From positions 1 through 10,217 of the forward strand of contig JAKACR010000078.1 of NCBI GenBank assembly GCA_021821225.1: a stretch of DNA of 10,217 nucleotides, written 5' to 3'. Shown in pieces: positions 1 to 5,703 of the stretch (its first letter is position 1; each line of letters opens with the position of its first letter). Source of the stretch: Bacillota bacterium (GTDB taxonomy: Bacteria; Bacillota; Bacilli; Alicyclobacillales; SLC66). Both the position numbers and the translations under genes were made by a program. The notes under the pieces were generated by a model. The model saw nothing but the letters and a program-made list of their open reading frames with translations, ran no database searches and was not told the DNA's origin.

Positions 1-1
1 A

Positions 2-226
2 CCGGACGGGCAGTTTCTGTTTCTTGAGCACGTGCGCCATGACCGCCTTTTGCCGCGCGTGACACAGGACGCGCTGACCCCGCTGTGGAAGGTGATGGGC
101 GCCGGCTGCCACCTGAATCGCTCCCTGGAGGACGCGCTGCGGCGCTCTCCCTTGCGCGTAGCGGATGTGCGACAGGTGCGCGACGGCTGGCTGTTCCCCA
201 TCGTCGCGGGCCGCGCCTTGCTGTGA
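2..226 (+). CDS. C-terminal part of a class I SAM-dependent methyltransferase (5' end outside window)
   Basis: The reading frame is open from the first bases of the window, so the gene begins upstream and only about 74 C-terminal residues are visible. They begin PDGQFLFLEHVR and continue with a WKVMGAGCHLNRSLEDAL stretch and an ending like 'GWLFPIVAGRALL'. This matches the end of small methyltransferases of the UbiE/type-11 kind: the strand with an LFLEHV-type core, then the 'P.W....GGCHLNR' segment, then the final beta hairpin. The SAM-binding glycine motif would lie upstream and is not seen, so the substrate cannot be named. A GTG at 32 is an internal codon, not a start. No terminator-like hairpin with a T-run follows the stop. 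Confidence 0.7.
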   Translation, partial: PDGQFLFLEHVRHDRLLPRVTQDALTPLWKVMGAGCHLNRSLEDALRRSPLRVADVRQVRDGWLFPIVAGRALL

Positions 227-300
227 CGCCATCCTTTTCTTCGATAGACTCCCATGGTGCGGACGCGCCACCATCGGCAGGCACAAGACCATTTTCGAGG

Positions 301-329
301 TTGCGGTTCGACAAAACAGGGGGTATGAT
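301..329 (+). promoter_or_regulatory. weak sigma-A-like promoter candidate before the TIM-barrel gene
   Basis: TTGCGG (301-306) and TATGAT (324-329) are separated by 17 bp. The -10 matches the consensus at 5 of 6 positions, the -35 at only 3. A start of transcription about 7 bases after the -10 would fall on or next to the ATG at 336, giving a near-leaderless message. The purine stretch AGGGGG (318-323) is 12 bases from that ATG, which is long for a Shine-Dalgarno site. The promoter may be chance. Confidence 0.25.
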
Positions 330-335
330 GCCCGC

Positions 336-1163
336 ATGGTTACCTTGACAGCTTTTGCAGATGAGATTTCGCCGGATTTGACGGTCCAGCTCGACACGCT
401 TGCGGAGGAAGGGATTTCGCATATCGAATTGCGCGGCGTCTGGGGCAAGAATGTCATGCAACTGGACGCGGAGGAATTGCAGCGTGTGCGCGCTGAACTT
501 CTCCGGCGAGGGGTTGCCGTATCCGCCATCGGTTCTCCGATCGGCAAGATTGCTGTCACGAGCGATCTGGAGGCGCACAGGCGCGATTTTCTGCGCGCTC
601 TGGATATCGCTAGGCAATTTGCGGCTCCCTACTTAAGGCTGTTCTCGTTTTACATACCGGACGGCCATGATCCTGCACAATACCGCGCGACCGTGCTCCG
701 CTATCTGGCCGAATTTGCCCGCGCGGCGGAGGAAGCGGATGTCGTCCTCGTGCACGAAAATGAACGGCGCATCTACGGTGATACGGACGAACGCTGCGTC
801 GATCTGTTGGATGCCGTCCATCATCCGCGGCTGCGCTGTGCGTTTGATTCCGCCAATTTTATTCTGTGCGGCGTGAAGCCGTTCTCTGACGCCTGGCCGA
901 AGCTCATGTCCGCGGTGGAGTACGTCCATGTGAAGGATGCGCGCTTTTCAGACAGCAAGGTGGTTCCCGCGGGACAGGGGGACGGCGAATGGCCGGCGTT
1001 GCTGCAGGCGCTGAAAGCGCGCGGGTACGGCGGGTTCCTGTCGCTGGAGCCGCATTTGGCTTCCCAGGGTGATCTTGCCGGCTTCAGCGGGCCTGAACTG
1101 TTCAAGGTGGCGGCCTCCGCTCTCAAGTCGCTCCTGGCGCAAGCGGGGATCCCCTGGCGGTGA
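336..1163 (+). CDS. sugar phosphate isomerase/epimerase-like TIM-barrel protein
   Basis: A 275-residue protein of the xylose-isomerase-like TIM-barrel superfamily (AP endonuclease 2 fold), whose members isomerise or epimerise sugars at a divalent metal. Visible motifs in order: FADEISPDL near the N-terminus (7-15), a HENE strand end (140-143), FDSANF with Asp171, VHVKDAR with His198, and LSLEPHL with Glu238. Glu141 or Glu143, Asp171, His198 and Glu238 fit the usual E-D-H-E metal set. The GQGDGEW turn (213-219) and FSGPELF near the C-terminus are common in this family. ATG336 was chosen because homologous sequence starts at MVTLTAFADEIS; the frame stays open upstream but looks non-coding. The LarA-like gene follows after 36 bp, suggesting a common catabolic operon for a sugar or sugar acid. 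The substrate is unknown. Confidence 0.85.
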   Translation: MVTLTAFADEISPDLTVQLDTLAEEGISHIELRGVWGKNVMQLDAEELQRVRAELLRRGVAVSAIGSPIGKIAVTSDLEAHRRDFLRALDIARQFAAPYLRLFSFYIPDGHDPAQYRATVLRYLAEFARAAEEADVVLVHENERRIYGDTDERCVDLLDAVHHPRLRCAFDSANFILCGVKPFSDAWPKLMSAVEYVHVKDARFSDSKVVPAGQGDGEWPALLQALKARGYGGFLSLEPHLASQGDLAGFSGPELFKVAASALKSLLAQAGIPWR

Positions 1164-1199
1164 CGCCGTCATGCGCCGGGGAGTTTGGGAGGCGAGGCT

Positions 1200-2501
1200 G
1201 TGGGCGGCGTGATTGAATCTCTCCTGCGCGATATATCGCTTCCGCGCATGGCCCTGGTGCGTCAGAAGTTTGATGGAACACGCGTCGCGCAACCGGAGCG
1301 GGAATTGCGTGCGCGCCTGCAGGCGGAGCCCGCTGTCGCGAACCTGGCGTCGGGCGCGCGCGTGGCGGTGGCCGTGGGCAGCCGGGGCATGGCCAATTTG
1401 CCGGGACTTGTCGCCGTGCTGGTGGAGGAACTGCGGGCGATCGGCGCCCGACCGTTCATTGTGCCCGCCATGGGCAGTCACGGCGGGGCGACCGCGGACG
1501 GGCAGCGCGCGGTGCTTGCCCAACTGGGCGTCACCGAAGAAACGGTGGGCGCGTCAATTGTCTCCTCGCTGGACGTGGCGCTGCTCGGCCATCTGGCAAA
1601 CGGCCTTCCGGTGTACTCCGACCAGGCCGCCGCACAGGCGGATGCAATCGTCGTTATCAACCGGGTGAAGCCGCACACCGCATTTCGCGGACCGTACGAG
1701 AGCGGCCTGATGAAAATGATCGCAATCGGGCTTGGGAAACAAAAAGGCGCCGAGGCCTGCCATCAGCTTGGCTTTCGCCACATGGCGGAGACGGTGCCCG
1801 CCGCAGCGCGCCTGATCATCGACCGTTTGCCCGTCTTGTTTGGCGTGGCGACCGTCGAAAACGCATACGATGAGATCGCGCGCATTGAGGTCGTGCCCGC
1901 CGCCCGAATCGAGGCCGCCGAACCGGAGTTGCTCGCAGAGGCGAGACAGCGCATGCCCGCGATTCCGTTTGCGCAACTCGACGTGCTCGTCGTCGACTGG
2001 ATCGGCAAGAATATCAGCGGCGACGGGATGGATCCGAACATCACCGGACGGTATCCAACGCCGTACGCCGCGGGCGGGCCTGCGGTGAACAAGCTCGTGG
2101 CGCTCGACCTGACGGCGGCGTCGGAAGGCAATGCGAACGGGGTGGGCACGGCGGATTTCACCACGCGCGCGCTGGCGGACAAGATTGACTTCGCGGCGAT
2201 GTACGCCAATGGTCTTACATCCACCGTCTGTGCGCCGACGAAACTCGCGACCGTTCTTGAATCGGATGAACTTGCGTTAAAGGCGGCCGTGAAGACGTGC
2301 AACATCCTCGACTACCGCGCGTGCCGCCTGGTGCGCATTGAAAATACCCTGCGGCTGGATCGCATGTGGATTTCGGAAGCGCTGCTGCCGGACGCGAGGC
2401 GGACGCCGTCCGTGACCGTGTGCGGCGATCCTGCACCGTTTTCGTTTGACGTGACGGGCGCGCTCGCCAAACAACCGCAGGATTATGATACAGTGTTATA
2501 A
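1200..2501 (+). CDS. lactate-racemase (LarA-like, DUF2088) domain protein
   Basis: A 433-residue protein resembling the LarA N-terminal domain family, whose founding member is the nickel-pincer lactate racemase; relatives racemise or epimerise other 2-hydroxy acids. Visible motifs: VAVGSRGMANLP (57-68), PAMGSHGGAT with His94, INRVKPHTAF with His159, ESGLMKMIAIG with Lys172, and GAEACH with His188. The Lys172-His188 gap of 16 equals that of the cofactor lysine (K184) and nickel-ligand histidine (H200) of Lactobacillus LarA, and His94/His159 could be the acid-base pair. This mapping is my inference. Start: GTG1200 has GGAGG (1188-1192) 7 bases before it; TTG1185 in the same frame lacks a usable site and GTG1209 is too far. 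It follows the isomerase-like gene closely, so both may act on one hydroxy or sugar acid. Lactate as the substrate is not implied. Confidence 0.8.
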   Translation: MGGVIESLLRDISLPRMALVRQKFDGTRVAQPERELRARLQAEPAVANLASGARVAVAVGSRGMANLPGLVAVLVEELRAIGARPFIVPAMGSHGGATADGQRAVLAQLGVTEETVGASIVSSLDVALLGHLANGLPVYSDQAAAQADAIVVINRVKPHTAFRGPYESGLMKMIAIGLGKQKGAEACHQLGFRHMAETVPAAARLIIDRLPVLFGVATVENAYDEIARIEVVPAARIEAAEPELLAEARQRMPAIPFAQLDVLVVDWIGKNISGDGMDPNITGRYPTPYAAGGPAVNKLVALDLTAASEGNANGVGTADFTTRALADKIDFAAMYANGLTSTVCAPTKLATVLESDELALKAAVKTCNILDYRACRLVRIENTLRLDRMWISEALLPDARRTPSVTVCGDPAPFSFDVTGALAKQPQDYDTVL

Positions 2502-2502
2502 T
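2494..2502 (+). promoter_or_regulatory. extended -10 promoter candidate for the sulfation block
   Basis: The sequence TGTTATAAT is a perfect extended -10 (TG-n-TATAAT) lying across the TAA stop of the LarA-like gene (2499-2501). No good -35 is present 17 bp upstream (ACCGCA), which an extended -10 can tolerate. Transcription would begin near 2509 and run through the 278-bp repeat before reaching cysC. It could be chance, but it is the only consensus promoter element seen between 1163 and 8900 on this strand. Confidence 0.4.
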
Positions 2503-2544
2503 GATAGGATGGGTATGGCGGCAGACAGTGTATTTTCACTATAG

Positions 2545-2822
2545 GAGCCTGTTCAAAAAGAGGGCAGGGTTGACCCACGCAGTGCAAGGAAGCAGCCAGA
2601 AATGCGGACCAAGGGGACATGGGATAAAGTCCTCTTTGCAGGCGCAATGATTCCACATTTCGTGTCCGAGGCTCTAATCGGACACGAAATGCACTGTAAC
2701 ACGCCTGCCGGAATTGGGTTTATCCCATGTCCCCGAGCGTACGTTTTGGTTACATGAAGGAGCATTTCTGGCGACGACGCGGCAATGCGCCGGGGAGTTC
2801 TGCCCACTTTTTGAACAACCTC
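2545..2822 (+). repeat. palindromic intergenic repeat, copy A (long form with nested unit)
   Basis: A 278-bp element with terminal inverted repeats: the first 23 bases and the reverse complement of the last 23 agree at 20 positions (core GTTCAAAAAG...GGGCAG). A second perfect pair of arms lies inside, GCCAGAAATGC (2595-2605) and GCATTTCTGGC (2762-2772). Two related copies occur at 3475-3536 and 5532-5686. Bases 2578-2610 are identical to 5565-5597 of copy B. The interior carries an additional palindromic unit (2611-2734) absent from copy B. No open reading frame worth calling is present. The element could be a non-autonomous mobile unit (MITE-like) or a REP/ERIC-type hairpin repeat; no target duplication was established. 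Confidence 0.85.
2611..2734. repeat. nested 124-bp palindromic unit inside copy A
   Basis: This segment separates two blocks that are directly adjacent in copy B (5597/5598). It is itself a near-complete hairpin with three concentric stems: GGGGACATGGGATAAA (2613-2628) with its perfect complement at 2719-2734; GCAGGCG (2638-2644) with CGCCTGC (2702-2708); and CATTTCGTGTCCGA (2656-2669) with its perfect complement at 2678-2691, leaving an 8-base loop. The sequence is unrelated to the outer arms. It may be an insertion of a second hairpin element, or the ancestral apex lost in copy B. Confidence 0.8.
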
Positions 2823-2855
2823 TATAGCGCAAACGCAGCTTGGGATGGAGGTTGT
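2815..2855 (+). promoter_or_regulatory. possible hairpin masking the cysC ribosome binding site
   Basis: The cysC Shine-Dalgarno GGAGG (2847-2851) sits 6 bases before GTG2858. GAGGTTGT (2848-2855), overlapping it, is the exact reverse complement of ACAACCTC (2815-2822), the last eight bases of repeat copy A. The two would pair around a 25-base loop and cover the ribosome binding site. Pairing of the repeat's two ends with each other would compete with this. A regulatory role is inference. Confidence 0.4.
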
Positions 2856-2857
2856 CT

Positions 2858-3472
2858 GTGAAGCAGGAATTGCATTTGACCGCGCCGCCGACGGCGATAG
2901 ACAAGGCGCGGCATAGAGAGCAGATGGGGCATTCCAGTTGCGTGATCTGGCTGACGGGACTGTCCGGCGCTGGAAAGTCGACACTCGCCAACGCCCTGGA
3001 AGAAGATCTGTTTGCCCGCGGGATTCACACTTACTTGCTTGACGGCGACCGCGTTCGGACAGGCCTGAACAAGGATCTCGGCTTCGCCGCAAGAGACCGG
3101 GAGGAGAACATCCGGCGCATCGCCGAGGTCGCGAGGCTGTTTGTCGATGCTGGCGTGGTGACCGTGGTCGCGTTCATTTCACCGTTTCGCCATGACCGCG
3201 ATCGCGCGCGCGCGCTGTTTGCGCCGGGAGAGTTTGTCGAGGTGTACGTGGACTGCCCGCTGGAAGTGTGCGCAAAACGCGACCCGAAAGGTCTGTACCA
3301 CAAGGCGCGCGAAGGGATCATCCAGGATTTCACGGGGATCACGTCGCCCTATGAAACGCCGCTTGCGCCGGAGGTTCATCTGCGGACAGACCAGCAGCCT
3401 CTTGAGGAGTGCGTGGCGGCGGTGGCGCAGGTCATCCTCGCCCGCATCGCGCGTCCGTCGGGCAACCCGTAA
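2858..3472 (+). CDS. cysC: adenylylsulfate (APS) kinase CysC
   Basis: A 204-residue cytosolic kinase that phosphorylates the 3'-OH of adenosine 5'-phosphosulfate with ATP to give PAPS, the universal sulfuryl donor. The Walker A loop GLSGAGKST is at 34-42. It is followed by DGDRVR (62-67) and GLNKDLGF (69-76), then by DREENIRR (80-87). FISPFR (106-111) follows, with the conserved serine Ser108. VDCPLEVCAKRDPKGLY and FTGITSPYE come near the C-terminus. All are diagnostic of CysC, and the length fits a stand-alone kinase without a fused ATP sulfurylase. GTG2858 is chosen for its GGAGG at 6-bp spacing; TTG2840 has none. The adjacent pAp-phosphatase-like and sulfotransferase genes indicate that the PAPS feeds sulfation, not assimilatory sulfate reduction: no PAPS reductase or sulfite reductase gene is here, and ATP sulfurylase must be encoded elsewhere. 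Confidence 0.95.
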   Translation: MKQELHLTAPPTAIDKARHREQMGHSSCVIWLTGLSGAGKSTLANALEEDLFARGIHTYLLDGDRVRTGLNKDLGFAARDREENIRRIAEVARLFVDAGVVTVVAFISPFRHDRDRARALFAPGEFVEVYVDCPLEVCAKRDPKGLYHKAREGIIQDFTGITSPYETPLAPEVHLRTDQQPLEECVAAVAQVILARIARPSGNP

Positions 3473-3474
3473 AA

Positions 3475-3536
3475 TAGCGTGTTCAAAAGGGAGCAGGGTT
3501 GACCCACGCAGTTCTGCTCCCATTTTGGACAACCTC
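3475..3536 (+). repeat. palindromic intergenic repeat, copy C (62-bp internally deleted form)
   Basis: It begins three bases after the cysC stop. The left 37 bases match the first 38 of copy A (GGGTTGACCCACGCAG shared exactly) and the right 25 match its last 25, so the middle (equivalent to 2583-2797) is missing; the join lies at an AGT triplet present at both breakpoints in copy A. The remaining arms GGGAGCAG (3489-3496) and CTGCTCCC (3514-3521) are a perfect 8-bp stem flanked by an A-run on the left and ATTTTGG on the right. It therefore resembles a weak bidirectional intrinsic terminator or attenuator between cysC and the DHH gene. Confidence 0.8.
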
Positions 3537-3555
3537 CAAAGGGGCGAGTGGAAAC

Positions 3556-4632
3556 GTGAGTGCAATGCCTGTCAAAGGACGGGTGGTTCCTGCAGAACTG
3601 CCGGCGCTCTTGCTGAAGGGATCGGCATTTGAACTGGTTCCCCATGTGCGCGGCGACGCGGATTCCGCAAGCGTGTTCGCGCTGGCGCGCGTTTTGCAGC
3701 GATTGGACAAGCGCGTCACCGTGCGTCACGATCTGCCTCCTCAGTTGTCCTGGATGGTCCCGGACTCGGATGAGGGATTCTCCGTCGCCCGTCCGGAAGA
3801 CGGTGTGGCGGACGGTGCGCTCACACTGGCTTTGGACACGGGGAATTACGCCCGACTGGCGCTGTCGCGGAAGGAACGGGAGCACATCGGCCGGATGGTG
3901 TCCGAACACGGCGCCGAAAGCAATGTCGCGATCGCCCGTTGGCAGGATGTGCGCGAGATTGCGGGCGTCGTGGACCACCACCTCAGCAATCCGGGGTATG
4001 GACGGGTGAACTGGATTGTGCCGGAGGCCAGTTCCACGGGCGAACTGCTTGTGTGGCTGATCCTGGCGCTGGAGGAGGGGACGGGAAGGGGACTGTTCGA
4101 TCAGGAGGTGTGCTGGCGGCTGTTTGCCGGCATTGTGTCCGACGTTAACTGGTTTCGCCGTCCGGCGGATGCCCTGGCGCATGAGGCGGTGCTTCTCCTG
4201 GAGAGCCGCTGCGCGATCGACAAGGAGTGGATCGCGTCGGGACTGGAGACGCGCAGTGAGGGATTTTTTCGCCTGGGCGAGGCGCTGCGCAGGGAGTTTC
4301 ACCGCGACGGGCGCGTGGTGTGGTCGTTCCTGGACGAATCCTCCATGCGTGAATGCGGCGTTCATCCGGATGAGGCGGCCTCTTTGCTCGAAGAACTGGA
4401 GCGTGTGTCGGCTTCGCTGTTTCTGCTGTTCATCGAGGTGGCGAAAGGCGAGATCCGCGTCCGCCTGCGTGGGCGGGGCGTTGCGGTCATCGGATTGGCG
4501 AGGGCGTTTGGCGGCGGCGGGCACGAATTCCGCGCAGGCGCCACGGTCCATTCGCGCGCCGAGGCACTGCGACTTGTGCAGGAAGCCGCGCAGATGTTTC
4601 AAAACGCAGGAAGGGAGGGTGCGGACGAATGA
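3556..4632 (+). CDS. nrnA: DHH-family nanoRNase / pAp phosphatase-like phosphoesterase
   Basis: A 358-residue DHH-DHHA1 phosphoesterase. The NrnA family (B. subtilis YtqI) degrades very short RNAs and dephosphorylates 3'-phosphoadenosine 5'-phosphate (pAp) to AMP with Mn2+. Visible motifs: PHVRGDADS (29-37), LALDTGN with Asp94, VVDHH (Asp140-His142), GIVSDVNWF with Asp196, and the DHHA1 signature GGGGHEFRAGA from 319. The DHH metal residues are all present; in the fourth motif the usual D-T-G is D-V-N. Position between an APS kinase and a sulfotransferase strongly favours pAp removal, since pAp is the product of every sulfotransfer. GTG3556 is chosen (GGGGCGAG upstream); ATG3565 is possible. 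The frame also stays open from 3499, but that part lies in repeat C. It overlaps the sulfotransferase by 4 bp, implying coupled translation. A housekeeping nanoRNase role cannot be excluded. Confidence 0.85.
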   Translation: MSAMPVKGRVVPAELPALLLKGSAFELVPHVRGDADSASVFALARVLQRLDKRVTVRHDLPPQLSWMVPDSDEGFSVARPEDGVADGALTLALDTGNYARLALSRKEREHIGRMVSEHGAESNVAIARWQDVREIAGVVDHHLSNPGYGRVNWIVPEASSTGELLVWLILALEEGTGRGLFDQEVCWRLFAGIVSDVNWFRRPADALAHEAVLLLESRCAIDKEWIASGLETRSEGFFRLGEALRREFHRDGRVVWSFLDESSMRECGVHPDEAASLLEELERVSASLFLLFIEVAKGEIRVRLRGRGVAVIGLARAFGGGGHEFRAGATVHSRAEALRLVQEAAQMFQNAGREGADE

Positions 4633-5558
4633 TGGAAGTGCCCAACTTTCTGGTCGTCGGCGCCGCCAAGTCCGGTACGAGTTCACTTGACCGCTATCTC
4701 GGCCAGCATCCGGATATCTACATGCCGCGCAAGAAAGAGGCGCACTATTTTTCCGTTCCTGATTTCCCCGCCGCATTTCGCGGTCCTGGCGACGAGGGGA
4801 TGAATAAGGAGACCATCCGGGACCGGGAACGGTACGAGGCGTTGTTTGACGGCGCCACCGGCCGACGGGCGGTTGGCGAATCGTCCGTGTTCTATCTGTA
4901 CTATCCGGGCACAGCGCGGCGCATCTGGCAATGGAACCCCGCGATGAGGGTGGTCATGCTGCTGCGCAATCCGGTCGACCGCGCGTACTCCGCGTATATG
5001 CATCTGATTCGCGATGGACGCGAGACGCTTTCTTTTGAAGAGAGTCTGGCCAAAGAGCGGGAGCGCAAGGCGGACGGCTTTGAACCCATGTGGCTGTACC
5101 GTGAACTTGGACTGTACCATGACCAGGTGAAGCGTTATTTCGATATTTTTCCGCGCGAACAGGTCAAAGTGCTCCTGTACGATGATTTCAGTCGCGATAC
5201 ACCGGGAACCGTGGCGGAGGTGTTCCGCTTTCTTTGCGTGGATGATCGCGCGGCGGTCGACACCGAGACGCGGCACAATGAGTCCGGTGTGCCGAAATCC
5301 CGAATGTTGTTCGACTTCTTTGCCAAATCACACCCGATAAAAGAGGTGCTGAAACCCCTGATTCCCGAAACGGTGCGGGAGCGGCTGGGCAATCAGGCCA
5401 AATCCCTGCTGTTGCGGCGCGTGGCGATGAAGCCGGGGACGCGGGCGGAGTTGACGGCGTTTTTTGCTGATGATATCGCTCGCCTGAGTGAATTGCTGGA
5501 TCGCGATCTGTCCCGTTGGACGCACAGGAAAGAGCCTGTTCGAGAAGGGGGCAGGTAA
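4629..5558 (+). CDS. PAPS-dependent sulfotransferase
   Basis: A 309-residue soluble sulfotransferase that moves the sulfuryl group from PAPS to a hydroxyl or amine. The 5'-phosphosulfate loop GAAKSGTSSL is at 11-20 with Lys14 and Ser15/Thr17. The second half of the PAPS pocket, RNPVDRAYSAY, is at 113-123 with Arg113 and Ser121 placed for the 3'-phosphate. MPRKKEAHYF (32-41), GESSVFYLYY (83-92) and LYRELGLYHDQVKRYF match bacterial relatives of heparan N-sulfotransferase and NodH-type enzymes. No signal peptide or membrane anchor is seen. The ATG overlaps the previous stop (ATGA) and has GGGAGGG (4613-4619) at 9-bp spacing. The last eight residues and the stop codon come from repeat copy B, so the native C-terminus has been replaced or extended. 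The acceptor cannot be read from sequence; the next gene suggests a glycan. Confidence 0.92.
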   Translation: MMEVPNFLVVGAAKSGTSSLDRYLGQHPDIYMPRKKEAHYFSVPDFPAAFRGPGDEGMNKETIRDRERYEALFDGATGRRAVGESSVFYLYYPGTARRIWQWNPAMRVVMLLRNPVDRAYSAYMHLIRDGRETLSFEESLAKERERKADGFEPMWLYRELGLYHDQVKRYFDIFPREQVKVLLYDDFSRDTPGTVAEVFRFLCVDDRAAVDTETRHNESGVPKSRMLFDFFAKSHPIKEVLKPLIPETVRERLGNQAKSLLLRRVAMKPGTRAELTAFFADDIARLSELLDRDLSRWTHRKEPVREGGR

Positions 5559-5686
5559 GATTCGCGCAGTGCAAGGAAGCAGCCAGAAATGCGGACCGAG
5601 CGTACGTTTTTGGGTACGTGAGGGAGCATTTCTGGCGATGACAAAGCAATGCGCTGGAGAGTTCTGCCCCCTTTTTGAACAACCTC
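5532..5686 (+). repeat. palindromic intergenic repeat, copy B (155-bp form)
   Basis: Same architecture as copy A without the nested unit. The terminal arms agree at 19 of 23 positions, with a perfect GGGGGCAG (5547-5554) and CTGCCCCC (5664-5671) pair followed by TTTTT. GCCAGAAATGC (5582-5592) pairs with GCATTTCTGGC further in, and CGTAC/GTACG closes the apex. It overlaps the sulfotransferase 3' end (5532-5558) and ends 17 bp before the glycosyltransferase start. Orientation is the same as copies A and C. Confidence 0.85.
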
Positions 5687-5703
5687 CACAAGGGCGGGTG
5701 CGG

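Noticed and set aside
254..274. ATGGTG/CACCAT hairpin after the methyltransferase stop
   Set aside because: A short 6-bp stem with a 9-base loop and no following T-run, so it does not qualify as an intrinsic terminator.
948..1523. A 191-codon minus-strand frame across the isomerase/LarA-like junction
   Set aside because: It is antisense to two recognised genes and its product is His/Arg-rich without a domain.
2515..2544. A 9-residue leader ORF (MAADSVFSL) right before repeat A
   Set aside because: An ATG with a modest purine stretch exists, but nine codons without stalling residues or conservation data do not support a leader peptide.
2553..3092. A 179-codon minus-strand frame across repeat A
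   Set aside because: The translation comes from the palindromic repeat and the antisense of cysC. Similar peptides appear from repeat copy B, which shows repeat translation and not a gene.
3376..4776. A 466-codon open frame on the minus strand
   Set aside because: It is antisense to three well-supported genes (end of cysC, the DHH gene and the sulfotransferase start) and runs through repeat C. Its product is rich in Arg, His and Gln with no recognisable domain, as expected for an antisense frame in GC-rich DNA.
2545..5686. The repeats as a CRISPR array or transposon ends
   Set aside because: Three copies of different length separated by full genes, with no spacers, no transposase gene and no cas genes, do not fit a CRISPR array or a complete insertion sequence.
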